Origin: Lucifuga dentata
Taxonomy: Eukaryota; Chordata; Actinopteri; Ophidiiformes; Bythitidae
Assembly: GCA_014773175.1 (NCBI GenBank)
Contig: VXCM01000116.1
Location: 124,001 to 188,000, forward strand
DNA length: 64,000 nt
Direction of reading: 5' to 3'
Shown here piece by piece: positions 1-10,263 of the stretch. Position numbers and translations under genes: made by a program. The first letter of the stretch is position 1; every line of letters starts with the position of its first letter. The notes below the pieces were generated by a model. The model did not search any database. It saw only the letters and a program-made list of their open reading frames with translations, and was not told where the DNA came from.

Positions 1-241
1 CTACTACTACTACTACTACAAAATTGTACTTTACTGAGTAGTTTTATTGCAGGATACTTTTAACTCATACTTGAATATATTTATGAAGAAAAACATATAC
101 TTTTGCTCCGTTACATTTCGTCGCACTCTTTGCGTTACTTTTTTATTAATTGCGAGACATCGCTCCGTCGCAACGAGCCAAAATTCTCCGCTTTCTGCAC
201 TGCAGCTGAGCAGCTGCAGCTAAATGAAAGCGACTGCTACA

Positions 242-242
<1 letters not shown>

Positions 243-285
<43 letters not shown>

Positions 286-286
286 G
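243..286. repeat. (GT)n(GA)n compound microsatellite
   Basis: About 11 GT units run directly into about 11 GA units, inside the hAT-like element. Confidence 0.95.
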
Positions 287-664
287 CTTTGGTCCAATCA
301 CATTCAGTGTCCCGTCATCTCCATGACAACGATGGGTTGACACGGCTTGATAGGTGGGCTGACCGAAGCCTTTGCATATAATATAATATGAATTAAAATG
401 AACTGAAACTAAGCAAACACGATTTTTTTTTCTTTCAGAATTTTCTTGGCGCTTAGACGAAAAATGGATTCTAAAAGGAGAAAGGCTGACGCGAAGAAAC
501 AGCGGACAATTATGGAATTATTCGGCCCCAAAGTCTACTAAAACCAACCGCTACATAACGCGTTGCGTCTTTGTCTAGCTAAAAATGTGGACATTTCAGC
601 TTCTAAGAACTCAGCATGGAACTTGAGGAAACGTGGCGGTAAGCTACAGCGTTACCTACTTAGC

Positions 665-832
665 TAGCTGCTGATGCTAATGCTAACTCACGTTTTCTTG
701 TTCTATTCTGAGTAAATTCATGAAGCTAACCTAGCTAACTGTCTTAACTAGCTGCTGCTGTTAATGCTAACTCAAGTTTTCCTGTTCTATTCAGAGTAAA
801 TTCATGAAGCTAACCTAGCTAACTGTTTTGAG
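665..832. repeat. 84-bp unit repeated twice in tandem
   Basis: Two adjacent diverged copies, from about 665 and about 749. Each starts TAGCTGCTG, contains GAGTAAATTCATGAAGCTAA and ends CTAGCTAACTGT. The units differ at several bases, so this is an old duplication rather than an assembly join. Confidence 0.8.
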
Positions 833-1342
833 GCCAGGCCAGAATTGCCATTTTCTTAATGTGATAAATACAGTATTCGATTTATTACCGTCTACTGTTT
901 CTTTATATGATATGATTGGGATTGTATTAGAAGCTACATATGCAAAGCTTTGCAATTTTTTCCCCCTCAGACAAGCTTGCTGAATATTTGAAAGAATAAG
1001 CTTGATCAAAGTTACTCACTACTCAAGTAATTTTTTAATAGATACTTTATTACTCTCTCACTCAGGTAATTACTTTGGTGACTACTCTTACTTATACTTG
1101 AGTTGCTATTATCATAAAGCAACAATACTTTTACTTGAGTACAGTTTCCGGCTACTCTACCACCTCTGCTGTTTCATATTTTTGCAGGTTTTAGCGTATA
1201 AAGTATCTATTCAAAATGCTCATAATACCATGTCAATGTGAATATTTGTGATAAAATAGAATCATTCATGTCGTGTGCGTGATGACCAAAGCACCATGCA
1301 GGACTGACTGCACGGTACAGAACCAGAATGACATAAGCTTAC

Positions 1343-1410
1343 GGGTGTTGACAGAGTTGAAGTGACTTCTTTAGAGACGCTGGGTGTTGTGGGAGAAACC
1401 ACGGCCTCAC
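1343..1410 (-). CDS. adgrd1: adgrd1 coding exon 7 (Ser/Thr-rich stalk)
   Basis: A 68-bp exon after TCTGTTCCAG and before GTAAGC, entering in phase 1 and leaving in phase 0. It reads [20 protein letters not shown] plus TP, a low-complexity Ser/Thr/Pro linker where human also has a Ser/Thr-rich stretch after AAIG. Sequence conservation is weak, so the call rests on position, splice signals and phase. Confidence 0.65.
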
Positions 1411-4400
1411 CTGGAACAGACAACACGAAAGACTTTTTCAAAATAGAAACCACATTTGCAACACCTGTAGGTTCTTGTATTCTACTTTCTATAATCGTAT
1501 TGGTGCATTTTTCTCTGAGACTTTGTTGAACTTGAGCAGGCCAGATGCTATAATGTTGTTTAGTATCCAACTTTAACAGTTTATGATGGCGGGACCATGA
1601 CGAGATAAATTATAACCTCCACAAAACTGTGATAATCAACCACATAACTCTCAACTACTGCCTAAGAGGTGTGTGTTTATGTCTTTGTTGTCATTTAATA
1701 AAAACAGAACTATTGCTACTAGAAAACGTCCATATATGGATGTAGGTGAGAGGTATCAGTCTGAACCATTCTTGCTCTTCTTTGGTTCAATGCAGCATTT
1801 TATATGTGTGCTCTGGAGAGGTAAAAATATTTTTTTTGTAACCATAACAGTCCTGCATTTTGTGTCTGGTAATGGTCTGTGGAATATATTGCTTTTGGTA
1901 ATGACTTTGGAGAGAAAAATGCTCTTTATGCTTCACATGCTAACAGGCTCATACCATCAACAGGCACATGACTGAACAGACAGCTGCGTGTTCCACTCAC
2001 AATAAAATGCGATCCAAGCCTTTCGTCCATGGAAATCTGATCACAACGAGTAATAGCATTTCTAAATTCTCATAAATGTCAATGTGTTTTTGTCTGTCTG
2101 TGATTGTGTACAGAGTCTGGTGGTTTTGTGTTATAACTATCACATTAAATCATAATAATCTCCCGCACCCCCACATGCCTCTGTACTTAATACTTATAAG
2201 GCAGAACTATGTGAGACATTGGCACTTATAATGGTGGAAGGTTGTGAAAATGTCCTTAAAAGACAGTTCGACATGGGGGGGGTGGGGTGTGTTGATACAG
2301 TTTAGTGTCTTGTTGTCATGCATGAAAGCTGTGGGAGGAATGTAGCAAGGACAAGCACGGAAATTGCTTTTTAACTTCAAACCCCTGCTGATGGTGCTCT
2401 GCGTGAAGCATTATAACAGACACACCATTTCCTAAAATGAGAGGAAATGATTTCCCCAGCAGAGCGGGACGTCCTACCTATGGCTGCGTTGTAGTACAGC
2501 AAGATCTCCTTAGGTGAAAGGGCCTTTTCCCAGATGATGAACTCATCAAATGCCCCTGTTACGTAATGACCCTTGGCATTATCGTTGCGAGTTCCGATGA
2601 CAAGGTCCGGGTAGGGGTCACCGTAGTTCTCTGAAACACTGCCAGAGGGGTCACTAATACTGAAGGTCCCATTGATGTAGACCTTCAGACCATCCTTCAT
2701 AGTCCATGTGAAGAGAATATGGGTCCAGAAAGGCCCTAAAAGAGAAAACAGAGGAAAAACAAAGATAAACCATAAAAAATTATATATATTATGAGGCATT
2801 TTAAGAAGCTTTTTATCCAAAAGAGCATCGGGAGTGAAAAGGAAATGCTAGATAATAGCAAATGATGAAATACGAAGGTGATATCATCAAAAACTGAGCA
2901 GGAAGCAGAAATGTTTTTAATCCCGTGGCTCTTCATCTGAAGTCTGTAAGGATTTGAATCAGACTGGAGCCTTTCTATGTCAAGTTTGTTCTCCATCATG
3001 TTCTCTGTCTGCGTGGGTTTCCTCCCACAGCCCAAAGGCATGCAGGTTAGGTGAAATGGAAACTCAAAACTGCATCTCATCCAATGAATCCCGGGATAGA
3101 AAGAGTAGATCCTATCCTGCCTTTAACATTTGATTTGTCCTTCTTTTTCCACAAAATAGGTATACCCTACATGTATACCACAGCTGAATCTCAGAGTCTC
3201 TTCTAGTCCTGCAATTAATTTTTACAACACAAATTTCTTCAAAGAAGAACTTCCCAGGTTTTTTTTTTTTTTTTTTTTTGAGATTTCTCTGACTAGGAGA
3301 GTCCCAAAAGACAATACATTCACTGTCTGAAAACACTTTTGCCAGATGAGCAAAATAACCAAACACATCTTTGCCTTTGTGGTTTACTCAAATGCAAACC
3401 ACATGTGCTAGTGACCACCACTCACATCAATGTTTTTACCTCCTTTTGTTTTTTTTAGTCAAAGAGATGTCTCTATGTAGAGTGTGAGAGCCCTCGCTGA
3501 CAAACTGGTCACCCTCTTTTTTTTTTTGTTTGGTTGTATGAAGCACAAGTGAAAGAAACAACAAATGTTAAGCTTAAATTCTGAAAATTTGACATGTTAC
3601 GTCGTATCAGAACCAGATGATGATGATGATGTATGATACTCTGTAACACTACATGCAAATCACAACTGAGCTATGATGCCTTTTGAACAAAACCTTGAGT
3701 AATTGCAGTGAAAACAAAGATGACAGCAGTCATTTGAGAGCATCATTTTTTACCAAAATATGACTCAAAACTGCTTCACGTTCAAGCTGCAAGTTCAGGT
3801 TCTCACATGGTTGCTTTCATCTTGTCAAAACAGTTTACCAAATCATTTAATCTCATTGGGAACTTTATGTTTCTAACTTAATTTAAAAATGGCCACACTG
3901 ACTTATGTTTTGCATTTGATGTAATAACCAAATCTGAACAACATTATCAGAAAAAGAGAAATGACCAAATCTCATTACGCATCCTTGATAATTGTATGTT
4001 TTGCAGTAGTGAAAATTATTTATGAACTCTGTCATTGACTTACAAAAAACAACTGCTTTCAATTAACCAAACCAATTTATGGATGAAAACAAGAACATTC
4101 CTTTCCTGTAGAAAATTCACAAATAAAAGAAGACTGTGCGATACAATAACAAACTCATTCACAATACCTGGAATGCTGATATTGGCCTTCCATCTGTGGT
4201 TGTTTCCTCGAGTGTAAAACTCCACATATCCTCCATAGGAATTGGCATAGACAGAGAAGCCATTGGAAATAATTTTCCCTCCAGATGCTACAGCAAAACG
4301 TGATTGTTCTTCGTGATTTTTCCAAAAGAAGGAGAAGGTAATCCCTAAAAAAAGAATAATCATCCATATGCATCAATGTAGAACACAGAAAAATATACGA

Positions 4401-6853
4401 AGTGGCTGTAGAGACTGGAATTGATAGAATAAGAATTACGTTTTTGCAAAATAACCTTAAGTGAGGTAGCACTCACCCTCAGGACCGCACATGGTTGGAT
4501 CACTAATACAAGAGTTGTGGTAGCTTCCAAAATGAAGAAATGTACCACCTTTATCTCCATTCAGAAATATCCCCTTGTTGACCATTCCTTCAACAATGTC
4601 TGCAGGAAAACAGAAATCAAAGACATAATTTTACCCAAAAATAGTGTCCACTATAGTAAAATGGACACTATTTTACTATAGTGGACACTATTTTGCTATT
4701 ACTATCTGATAAGTCAAGTTATCTAAATTTCCTCACAGGACAAATAATCATAAATTGATTGTCTTTGGTTGATCAGGGATCACCACAAACTTAAACAGCT
4801 GCACAATGAAACTAACTACAAAAATTTCTCATCTTTTGCTACAACACGAATCCAACACCAGACAGAACAGTGTGAAGTGTGTGGAGATACGGAGAAGACA
4901 ACAGAAGGCAGTGGGTGATGCATAACTGAATTTCAGCGAGCAGAAAGTGATCCTCACCTACTGTTGCAGAAATGTTAGTGTAGGCAGAGTCATTGGTATA
5001 CACATAGGAAGAGTTATGGGAGGAAGGGAGCACAGTGTGGTTGTGGATTCTGAGAGCTGGACAATGATAAAGGAGAAAAACAATGATTCACACCTAGACA
5101 CAAAAGAGAAGACACAAGAGAACGGTGAAAGGCAGACATCCAAAGGCAATGGGAGGGACGTGGAGCACAGGTATGAGACAGTGATGCTGAGCTTGGTGCA
5201 GCGCTCAGGGAGGTTCAGCACTTAGTGAGTCAAGAGGAGACGCTCCACTCATCGTACTCAAGTCTATACCTGATCCCTCTTCAACTTTATGTCATAAACA
5301 ATTCTTTTATTCATACAGTGGCAATACTGAGGATGGCTACAGATTCAATACATGAAAAACAAGGAAATATCAGTCAGCCTAGCTCCCAATCCTGGTTGTG
5401 ATGAACCCTAACACTGCATATGTTCCATCTCTTACTCCAGGGGTGCCCAGCGAGGGCCGAGACACTGAAGGTTTTCTTTCCNTATGTTCCATCTCTTACT
5501 CCAGGGGTGCCCAGCGAGGGCCGAGACACTGAAGGTTTTCTTTCCAACCAGTCTGTTCAGCAGGTGATTTCACTGATGAACTCCTGCTCAAATTGAAGGA
5601 GTGAAATCAGTGAAATCACCTGCTGAACAGACTGGTTGGAAAAAAAAACTTCAGTGTCTCGGCCCTCCATGGCACATGATTGGACAATACTGTCTTACTC
5701 TGCCCACACCTGATTAGCTAAATCAGGTGTGTTAATTGAGTGTTGATTCTGATTGGAAGAGAGGGAAAATATGCAGTGCTGGTCTGGAGTACACATGGAC
5801 CAGGAATGGGAACCACTGGTCTATCTGAAACAAATATTCCTCACAGTGATCAGCATGCAGATAAATGATCTATCCCTGATGTTTTTATCCCATTTTACCG
5901 CCTCCATTTCCTAGGATATGCAAAATACTGCAGAATTTTAACTCATAACATACTATTTTGCAAACTAGATGTTTTGAAAAGAAAAAAAACTCTGATAAAT
6001 CTGCTGTATAAGAGCTCTGAGCACAGCAGCACCTTAAAAAAAATCCTACAGAACAGAAGAGTGCCGTGACTGGAAGGCGGGTGGTGAACGATAGCTGAAG
6101 ACCATGCAGACAGCAAAAAGAAAAAGACTGACATCGAGGCGGTTGCGTTCGCCTCAGTATATGTATTTATATATGTACATACTTATGTTACTTCCGTTAA
6201 CATAACCTGGTCTGTTTCCAATCCGGTCCCACAGTTCATGGATTCCATCCACATCATCCAGAGGCCAATAATGTGAGGCTGTGCCCAACACCTGCAGGCC
6301 TGCGGAGAGTTCACGGGTAAACAAGGATCCAGCTTTCCCCCCAATCAAGCTCAGTCCCGTTACTCACAATTTTCTATTTTCCTGGCACTCCATTGTAGAT
6401 ATTTGGGGATTAAAAGATTGATAATAATGAAGGCAACAGTTGTTTTTGCTGTCCAAGCTATTCTTGCAAAGAAGAGCTTTTAGCAAAATAATGACAGCTT
6501 CTGGTCTGAAAATTACTGTTGCAGATGGTCACTCACATATTTTTCTTCACAATTCATTGTAGTTTTCTGTTACAGGGTGTAATAACTTCTAATTCAACTG
6601 GCCAATTTAGAACAGTGTAGAAAAATCAACACATTACCCATCCAAAATCATTCATCATTACCTGGATGCTTGACAGGTTGTACCACTTCAGCACAAACCT
6701 GTAAAGAAATAAATTGCACTCATACATGCTGATAACAGATGGACAAAACTCTTTGTGCAGATAAGTTTATAGTTGTCAAAAGTTTTATCATGAACTTACC
6801 TTTATACAGGAGACAAAGGCTGTAAAAATGTGAATTTGCAATGGAAGTTCCAT
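1343..6853 (-). CDS. adgrd1: adgrd1 (GPR133), 5' portion of adhesion G protein-coupled receptor D1
   Basis: Split gene on the minus strand, with coding exons 6800-6853, 6662-6698, 6207-6299, 4477-4599, 4168-4344, 2478-2735 and 1343-1410 (270 codons in the window). An optional exon may lie at 4958-5056. The family is a plasma-membrane adhesion GPCR that signals mainly through Gs and is activated by its tethered agonist. Only the extracellular N-terminus is here: a hydrophobic leader (about residues 1-22), then a pentraxin/laminin-G-like domain (about 35-247), then the start of a Ser/Thr-rich stalk. The identification rests on close matches to the remembered human protein, such as [36 protein letters not shown] and [15 protein letters not shown]. 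Internal intron phases are all 1 and every join stays in frame. An in-frame TGA lies four codons before the ATG, supporting the start. The GAIN domain, GPS site and seven helices must lie left of position 1. Confidence 0.93.
1411..2477 (-). other. adgrd1: adgrd1 intron 6
   Basis: Intron between the last LamG exon and the stalk exon. No repeat with clear ends and no further exon is apparent, apart from a G-rich stretch near 2275-2290. Confidence 0.6.
2478..2735 (-). CDS. adgrd1: adgrd1 coding exon 6 (end of PTX domain)
   Basis: A 258-bp exon, phase 1 to 1, between CTCTTTTAG and GTAGGA. It starts [20 protein letters not shown] and carries [38 protein letters not shown] and [20 protein letters not shown] before ending [13 protein letters not shown] is the signature last strand of the LamG/pentraxin fold in this receptor. 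Confidence 0.95.
2736..4167 (-). other. adgrd1: adgrd1 intron 5
   Basis: Intron with poly-T tracts at 3259-3279 and about 3521. A stretch at 2998-3070 (GGGTTTCCTCCCACAGCC and ATGCAGGTTAG) resembles an abundant interspersed repeat of fish genomes whose class I cannot fix by eye. No exon is seen. Confidence 0.55.
4168..4344 (-). CDS. adgrd1: adgrd1 coding exon 5 (PTX domain core)
   Basis: A 177-bp exon, phase 1 to 1, with a TTTTTTTAG acceptor and GTATTG donor. It encodes [20 protein letters not shown], then [20 protein letters not shown] and [19 protein letters not shown]. These are beta-strands of the laminin-G/pentraxin fold with close human matches, and NIS is a possible N-glycosylation site. 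Confidence 0.93.
4477..4599 (-). CDS. adgrd1: adgrd1 coding exon 4 (PTX domain)
   Basis: A 123-bp exon, phase 1 to 1, after a TTTCCTGCAG acceptor and before GTGAGT. It encodes [18 protein letters not shown], then a segment ending [14 protein letters not shown]. Human ADGRD1 has the same order with the two cysteines conserved (SCISKPEQCGPEG), so a disulfide here is likely. Confidence 0.92.
4638..4694. repeat. Perfect inverted repeat, 24-bp arms, 9-nt loop
   Basis: Arms 4638-4661 and 4671-4694 are exact reverse complements (TAGTGTCCACTATAGTA core). The loop TGGACACTA repeats part of the arm. It lies in the adgrd1 intron between exon 4 and the candidate cassette exon. Confidence 0.95.
4958..5056 (-). 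CDS. adgrd1: Candidate adgrd1 cassette exon with four N-glycosylation sites
   Basis: Between exons 3 and 4 the minus strand has a pyrimidine-rich tract and CAG acceptor, 99 bp open in the required frame, and a GTGAGG donor. Entry and exit are both phase 1, exactly as needed to insert 33 residues without changing the rest. The insert contains no Cys and four Asn-X-Ser/Thr sequons (NHT, NSS, NDS, NIS) in about 32 residues. I recall no counterpart in human ADGRD1, where the flanking residues are joined directly. It could be a fish-specific or alternatively spliced exon, or a chance open stretch. There is no transcript evidence. Confidence 0.5.
   Translation of the reverse strand, partial: LSESTTTLCSLPPITLPMCIPMTLPTLTFLQQ
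5419..5545. repeat. 63-bp exact duplication around a single N (likely assembly join)
   Basis: Copy 5419-5481 is repeated exactly at 5483-5545, separated only by N at 5482. Overlapping contig ends joined without merging would give this pattern. See the separate finding for the other examples. Confidence 0.85.
5502..5818. mobile_element. hAT-like fold-back MITE
   Basis: It starts CAGGGGTGCCCAG and ends GGGAACCACTG, the imperfect terminal inverted repeats typical of hAT elements. Inside is a long hairpin: arms 5517-5574 and 5609-5666 are near-perfect reverse complements over 58 bp with a 34-nt spacer. No target-site duplication is convincing. The first bases are duplicated by the N join at 5482. 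It lies in adgrd1 intron 3. Confidence 0.7.
6207..6299 (-). CDS. adgrd1: adgrd1 coding exon 3 (start of pentraxin/LamG-like domain)
   Basis: A 93-bp exon, phase 1 to phase 1, starting after TCTCCGCAG and ending at a GTTATG donor. It encodes [20 protein letters not shown] and the following [11 protein letters not shown], nearly identical to the human segment that opens the concanavalin-A-like fold. Confidence 0.9.
6662..6698 (-). CDS. adgrd1: adgrd1 coding exon 2 (37 bp)
   Basis: A very short exon between a TTTCTTTACAG acceptor and a GTAATG donor. It reads [12 protein letters not shown] plus one base. Joined to exon 3 it gives KHPGLQVLG, matching human DHPGFQVLA at the same place. It is too short for simple ORF searching and was found from the intron phase and this junction match. 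Confidence 0.8.
6800..6853 (-). CDS. adgrd1: adgrd1 coding exon 1 (start codon and signal peptide)
   Basis: ATG at 6853-6851 in a good initiation context (G at -3, G at +4), with an in-frame TGA four codons upstream. The 18 codons read [18 protein letters not shown] and end at a consensus donor (AAG then GTAAGT). The hydrophobic stretch fits the N-terminal half of a signal peptide that continues into exon 2. The 5' untranslated part continues rightward, probably towards 7.0-7.3 kb, but its end cannot be fixed by eye. Confidence 0.8.
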
Positions 6854-7713
6854 AGCTTTTTGTCATGTAACATATATTCTGTTATAAAACTAATTTAAAT
6901 CCACAAATAAAGATGAATCCAGGAGGAGTCACTCATTATTCCAAGGTTTGAAAAATTATGGTCAGGCCATATGTCCAACTTTTAGCAAAAATACATAATA
7001 ATAATAAAAAATTTAAAAAACAGCAAAAATGATAAAATAATAAATAGTCTTCTGAGGCAGAAAAACTACAGGAGCTTTACTTTCATGATCAAATCTTTAG
7101 TCCAATGTTCACTTTCCACGCAGAAGTTTGTAATCCGTGATCTTTTTCCCTGCATTGAACGTCAGCGCTTGTTAGTTTGATTCTGTGCCTGCATCTGGAA
7201 ATTGCACAGAGTAGAGGAACTTCGCGGAGGCGGACTAGGCTGCTGGACTGGACGTGGGAATTGAAAACGTGATGTCATTTTTGGATCTTGTGAGGAGGGG
7301 CGTTAGAGCTGTGCGTAAATGGCATTATTTCTGCGTAATTGGAGATTGCGCGGCGAATGAATGAGATCAGGATCCTCTCTTCGACCCAAACTCTATTTAG
7401 AAAAAAGATGCACAGACGCTTTTTAGTCTCATTATCAGTTTGGCTCTTGGGATAAATACAGGACAACACCCCGGACTGTTTGGGCGCAAAAGGGATGAGG
7501 ATGAGTTGCAGTTTCTCCAAAAACCACTGGAGAAAAGGCGACCCATCCTTAAACTTATTGCAGCATTATGAGTGACCTAATTTGTTAATTAAATCTCAAG
7601 CACCCTCATCATCATTCGATTAAAATTGAATGTTGGATGTTTGCAGGAACATTAATAAATCTCAGTAGGAATACTTGATTACACGGGGCATTATAAGAAG
7701 TCATCAAACACAA

Positions 7714-8323
7714 TTAAAGGACCATGCCATCCATTTTGCATGTTTGAGCCTAAGATATTCCATTTTCATAATTGTCATACATGTATGAAAATTACTAAAT
7801 TACATTACTGACAATCATTTCCCAAAGGATAAAACCGCATTTCAGCTTTCCTGATATTTTGCAAAATTTCTTAATCTTTCAAAATTAAATATTCAAGCCA
7901 TACACCCACCTTAAAAATCGATGTTTCGCCTGCTAATAGTTAGGCAAAATTATGAAGTCACATTCGTTTAAATATTTTGATACATGCAGGTCTTCTTTTG
8001 GGACTATTTTCCCTGGTGGAGACATACATTCACTCCAGCTTTTTCTTGCGCTTAAAGGCTAAAATTATGTAAATTTAAATAAATAAATATAGGCGTTATT
8101 TGCGATGATGGATTACCTATCCCAAGAACATTTCAAATATCAACAAGTTGATTTTAATAGAGTACCAGAATGAACTGAAACCAATGGCGGTCTGGAAGGT
8201 AGGAAAAATATTTTTAATTCACCGTTCTAGTAGCATGCTTTGGGAAATGATTGTCAGTAACGTTACGTGTATGAAAATCGAATATTTTAGGCTCAAACAT
8301 AAATGGATGGTATGGTCCTTTAA
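7714..8323. mobile_element. TTAA-flanked MITE, copy A (full length)
   Basis: Ends are TTAAAGGACCATGCCATCC and GGATGGTATGGTCCTTTAA, nearly perfect terminal inverted repeats beginning inside a TTAA. This is the target duplication expected of piggyBac-type elements. About 610 bp with no coding potential. Related copies are at 14465, 16055, 20046 and 46901. Confidence 0.75.
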
Positions 8324-8766
8324 GTTATTAAAAACAACAAAATCCATGTAGAAATCTTGGCTTGTTTTGTTTAACGGAAGTATCCAGTTTGCGTCACGGT
8401 GCGTTTTTCCTTGCATTAAATATTATTTGTGAGTCATTATGATTCTTTAGATGATGTTGTGTTACTGTCTCAGTTTGATAAATAGCAGCATCACTTCTGC
8501 TTGTTGGACCTCCAAACTCAACTTGCATATTAAGGTGAACACCGCCACCTTGTGATTATAAGGCAAAATGCAACAACCCATAGACGAGTTTATCGTTGTA
8601 TTTATTAAACCTTCTCACATAACTGGTTTGTGGTGCTTTTGCTAATTAGAACTCGGCATTGTGGTTCTCACATAATAAACCCCCAGAGCCTCGGTGTGGC
8701 AAATTGTTGCTATTTATAATAATTGTCAGATCAAATTTAACTGAGGTGCGACACCTGTCCCTGAGG

Positions 8767-8767
<1 letters not shown>

Positions 8768-8810
<43 letters not shown>
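8768..8810. repeat. (GA)n microsatellite
   Basis: About 20 GA units, roughly 330 bp before the stx2 start codon. Confidence 0.95.
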
Positions 8811-8812
<2 letters not shown>

Positions 8813-9067
8813 TATCCCTGGATAAAGATATCGTAGATGTATGACTGATCCTCGCCTGTGCTCGGTAAGAAATAAATATTTAGATGTTTATTAGGGCAGA
8901 AAAAAAAAAAACATGCAGGTTTTTATTTTGCAGAGCTTTTAAGTTTTAGAGCGATGTTTGACAGAACTTTTAGAACAACGCGCTCTCTTCCTAATTCTGT
9001 TACGCGTAACGGCAACGCCGTCTTTGTATTCCAGTCCACGGTCCGAGGGCTCGATGTTGTACAACAT

Positions 9068-9106
9068 ATGGAGAATTTCAGGATGACCCAGCGGGTGTTT
9101 TCCTAG
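9068..9106 (+). promoter_or_regulatory. Short upstream ORF in the presumed stx2 leader
   Basis: ATG at 9068 with a second in-frame ATG at 9083, ending at TAG by 9106, 34 bases before the stx2 start. If transcription starts upstream of 9068 this 12-codon ORF would precede the main frame. The leader extent is not known. Confidence 0.4.
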
Positions 9107-9140
9107 AATTATCTGGTCAGGAGACGTGCTGCTCGGTGTG

Positions 9141-9170
9141 ATGAAGGATCGACTGTCTGAACTGTCTGGG
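9141..9170 (+). CDS. stx2: stx2 coding exon 1
   Basis: ATG then [10 protein letters not shown], ending at GTAAGT in phase 0. It matches the opening of syntaxin-2 (MRDRLPDLT). Confidence 0.9.
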
Positions 9171-10212
9171 GTAAGTAAATTCTGTCCTTTTTTTTTTTTT
9201 TTTTTTTTTTCTGGATAGGCTTGAAATGAGCAATAGTCACTATCAAACACTTTTGTGACTGTACAGAACAGGACACCAGCGGAGGAGGATGTGGTCACAG
9301 TGGACAGAGATGGTTTCATGGAGAGCTTTTTCAGAAGGGTGGGTATGCTTGGTGTGCACAGGTTCAGGTTCCGGGATGATCCAAGATACTGACTGTATAA
9401 ATGATTGATTTAGGTGGAGGAAGTTAGAGGACTCATTTATAAGATCTCCTACCAAGTGGAAGAGGTGAGGAAGATACACAGCATGATCCTGTCTGCACCG
9501 CATCCAGATGGCAGTAAGTTTGTACCTTTGGAGGAGACAAATGGACAGCTTGATTAATTTTTATGATTTTTTTTTTTTTTATCTGTTTACTTTTCAGGAG
9601 GGAAGATTTGCAGTGAAATGTCTTGGTTGGACTTTTAAAACAAACAATGCAAGAACAGTCTAACTTCCTTCTTTGCATTTTTCCTCATTGTAAATGAATG
9701 GCTGCCTTGCAGGAAATCTGTAAAAGAAACAGAATCTTTGCCTAAATCTACACAAAGTATTGAGGGAAGGGTTCGGCTTGTCCTGTTGGGAACTTATTAA
9801 CAGTAACTAGGATTTATTGCAGATAATTTATTATTATCTATTATTATTATTATTATTATTATTTATTTATTAGATTTATTGCACACTGTTGCAGTAGGTG
9901 CAACAGTGTGCAATTTGAATTCACTCTTAACTGAAGAGAAACAGTTTAAAACTTTTAAAATGCTTAGTTTACTGTTCCTCAACATGTCAGGCTTTCCTGG
10001 ACACTACAAGGAACCAACTCTGTTTAACGTAATGTATTACAGAAAAGGGGAGATATGAATGAGGTTAAAAATCCATGACGTAGAAATGGTCACCAGGGAT
10101 ATTGCCAACATTGTGACAAGGTTGTTGCCAAGTTACTAGATAAAGCCTAAATCCAATATTTACAGGAGGGAGAGCCACTGTGATTAGTTGTATTTTTTTT
10201 TTTTTTTTTAAN

Positions 10213-10263
<51 letters not shown>

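Larger units (their letters stand above)
1..1168. mobile_element. hAT-like DNA transposon, cut by the window edge
   Basis: The right end reads CTCTACCACCTCTG, the usual terminal sequence (CAGAGGTGGTAGAG inverted) of a widespread fish hAT-type element. It is preceded by ACTTGAGTA-rich subterminal sequence, with matching ACT/AGTA-rich sequence at the left edge. Inside at 464-541 is a short open stretch MDSKRRKADAKKQRTIMELF ending soon after at a stop, preceded by a pyrimidine tract and CAG. This may be a remnant of a transposase first exon. Positions 150-350 share sequence with the hAT-like copies at 29053 and 33249. The left terminus lies outside the window. Confidence 0.6.
6854..9140. promoter_or_regulatory. 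Divergent intergenic region between adgrd1 and stx2
   Basis: About 2.3 kb between the two start codons, holding both 5' untranslated regions and presumably both promoters. CpG dinucleotides are denser near 7140-7400 and 8950-9060, where the rest of the window is CpG-poor. A MITE (7714-8323) and a GA microsatellite occupy the middle. Transcription starts cannot be placed by eye. I see no Ran GTPase coding sequence here. Confidence 0.5.

Noticed and set aside
2377..2820. 147-aa open frame on minus strand
   Set aside because: The true exon is 2478-2735; both ends of the frame are intron.
7275..7520. 81-aa open frame upstream of adgrd1
   Set aside because: It lies in the promoter/leader region and is unrelated to the receptor or to Ran.
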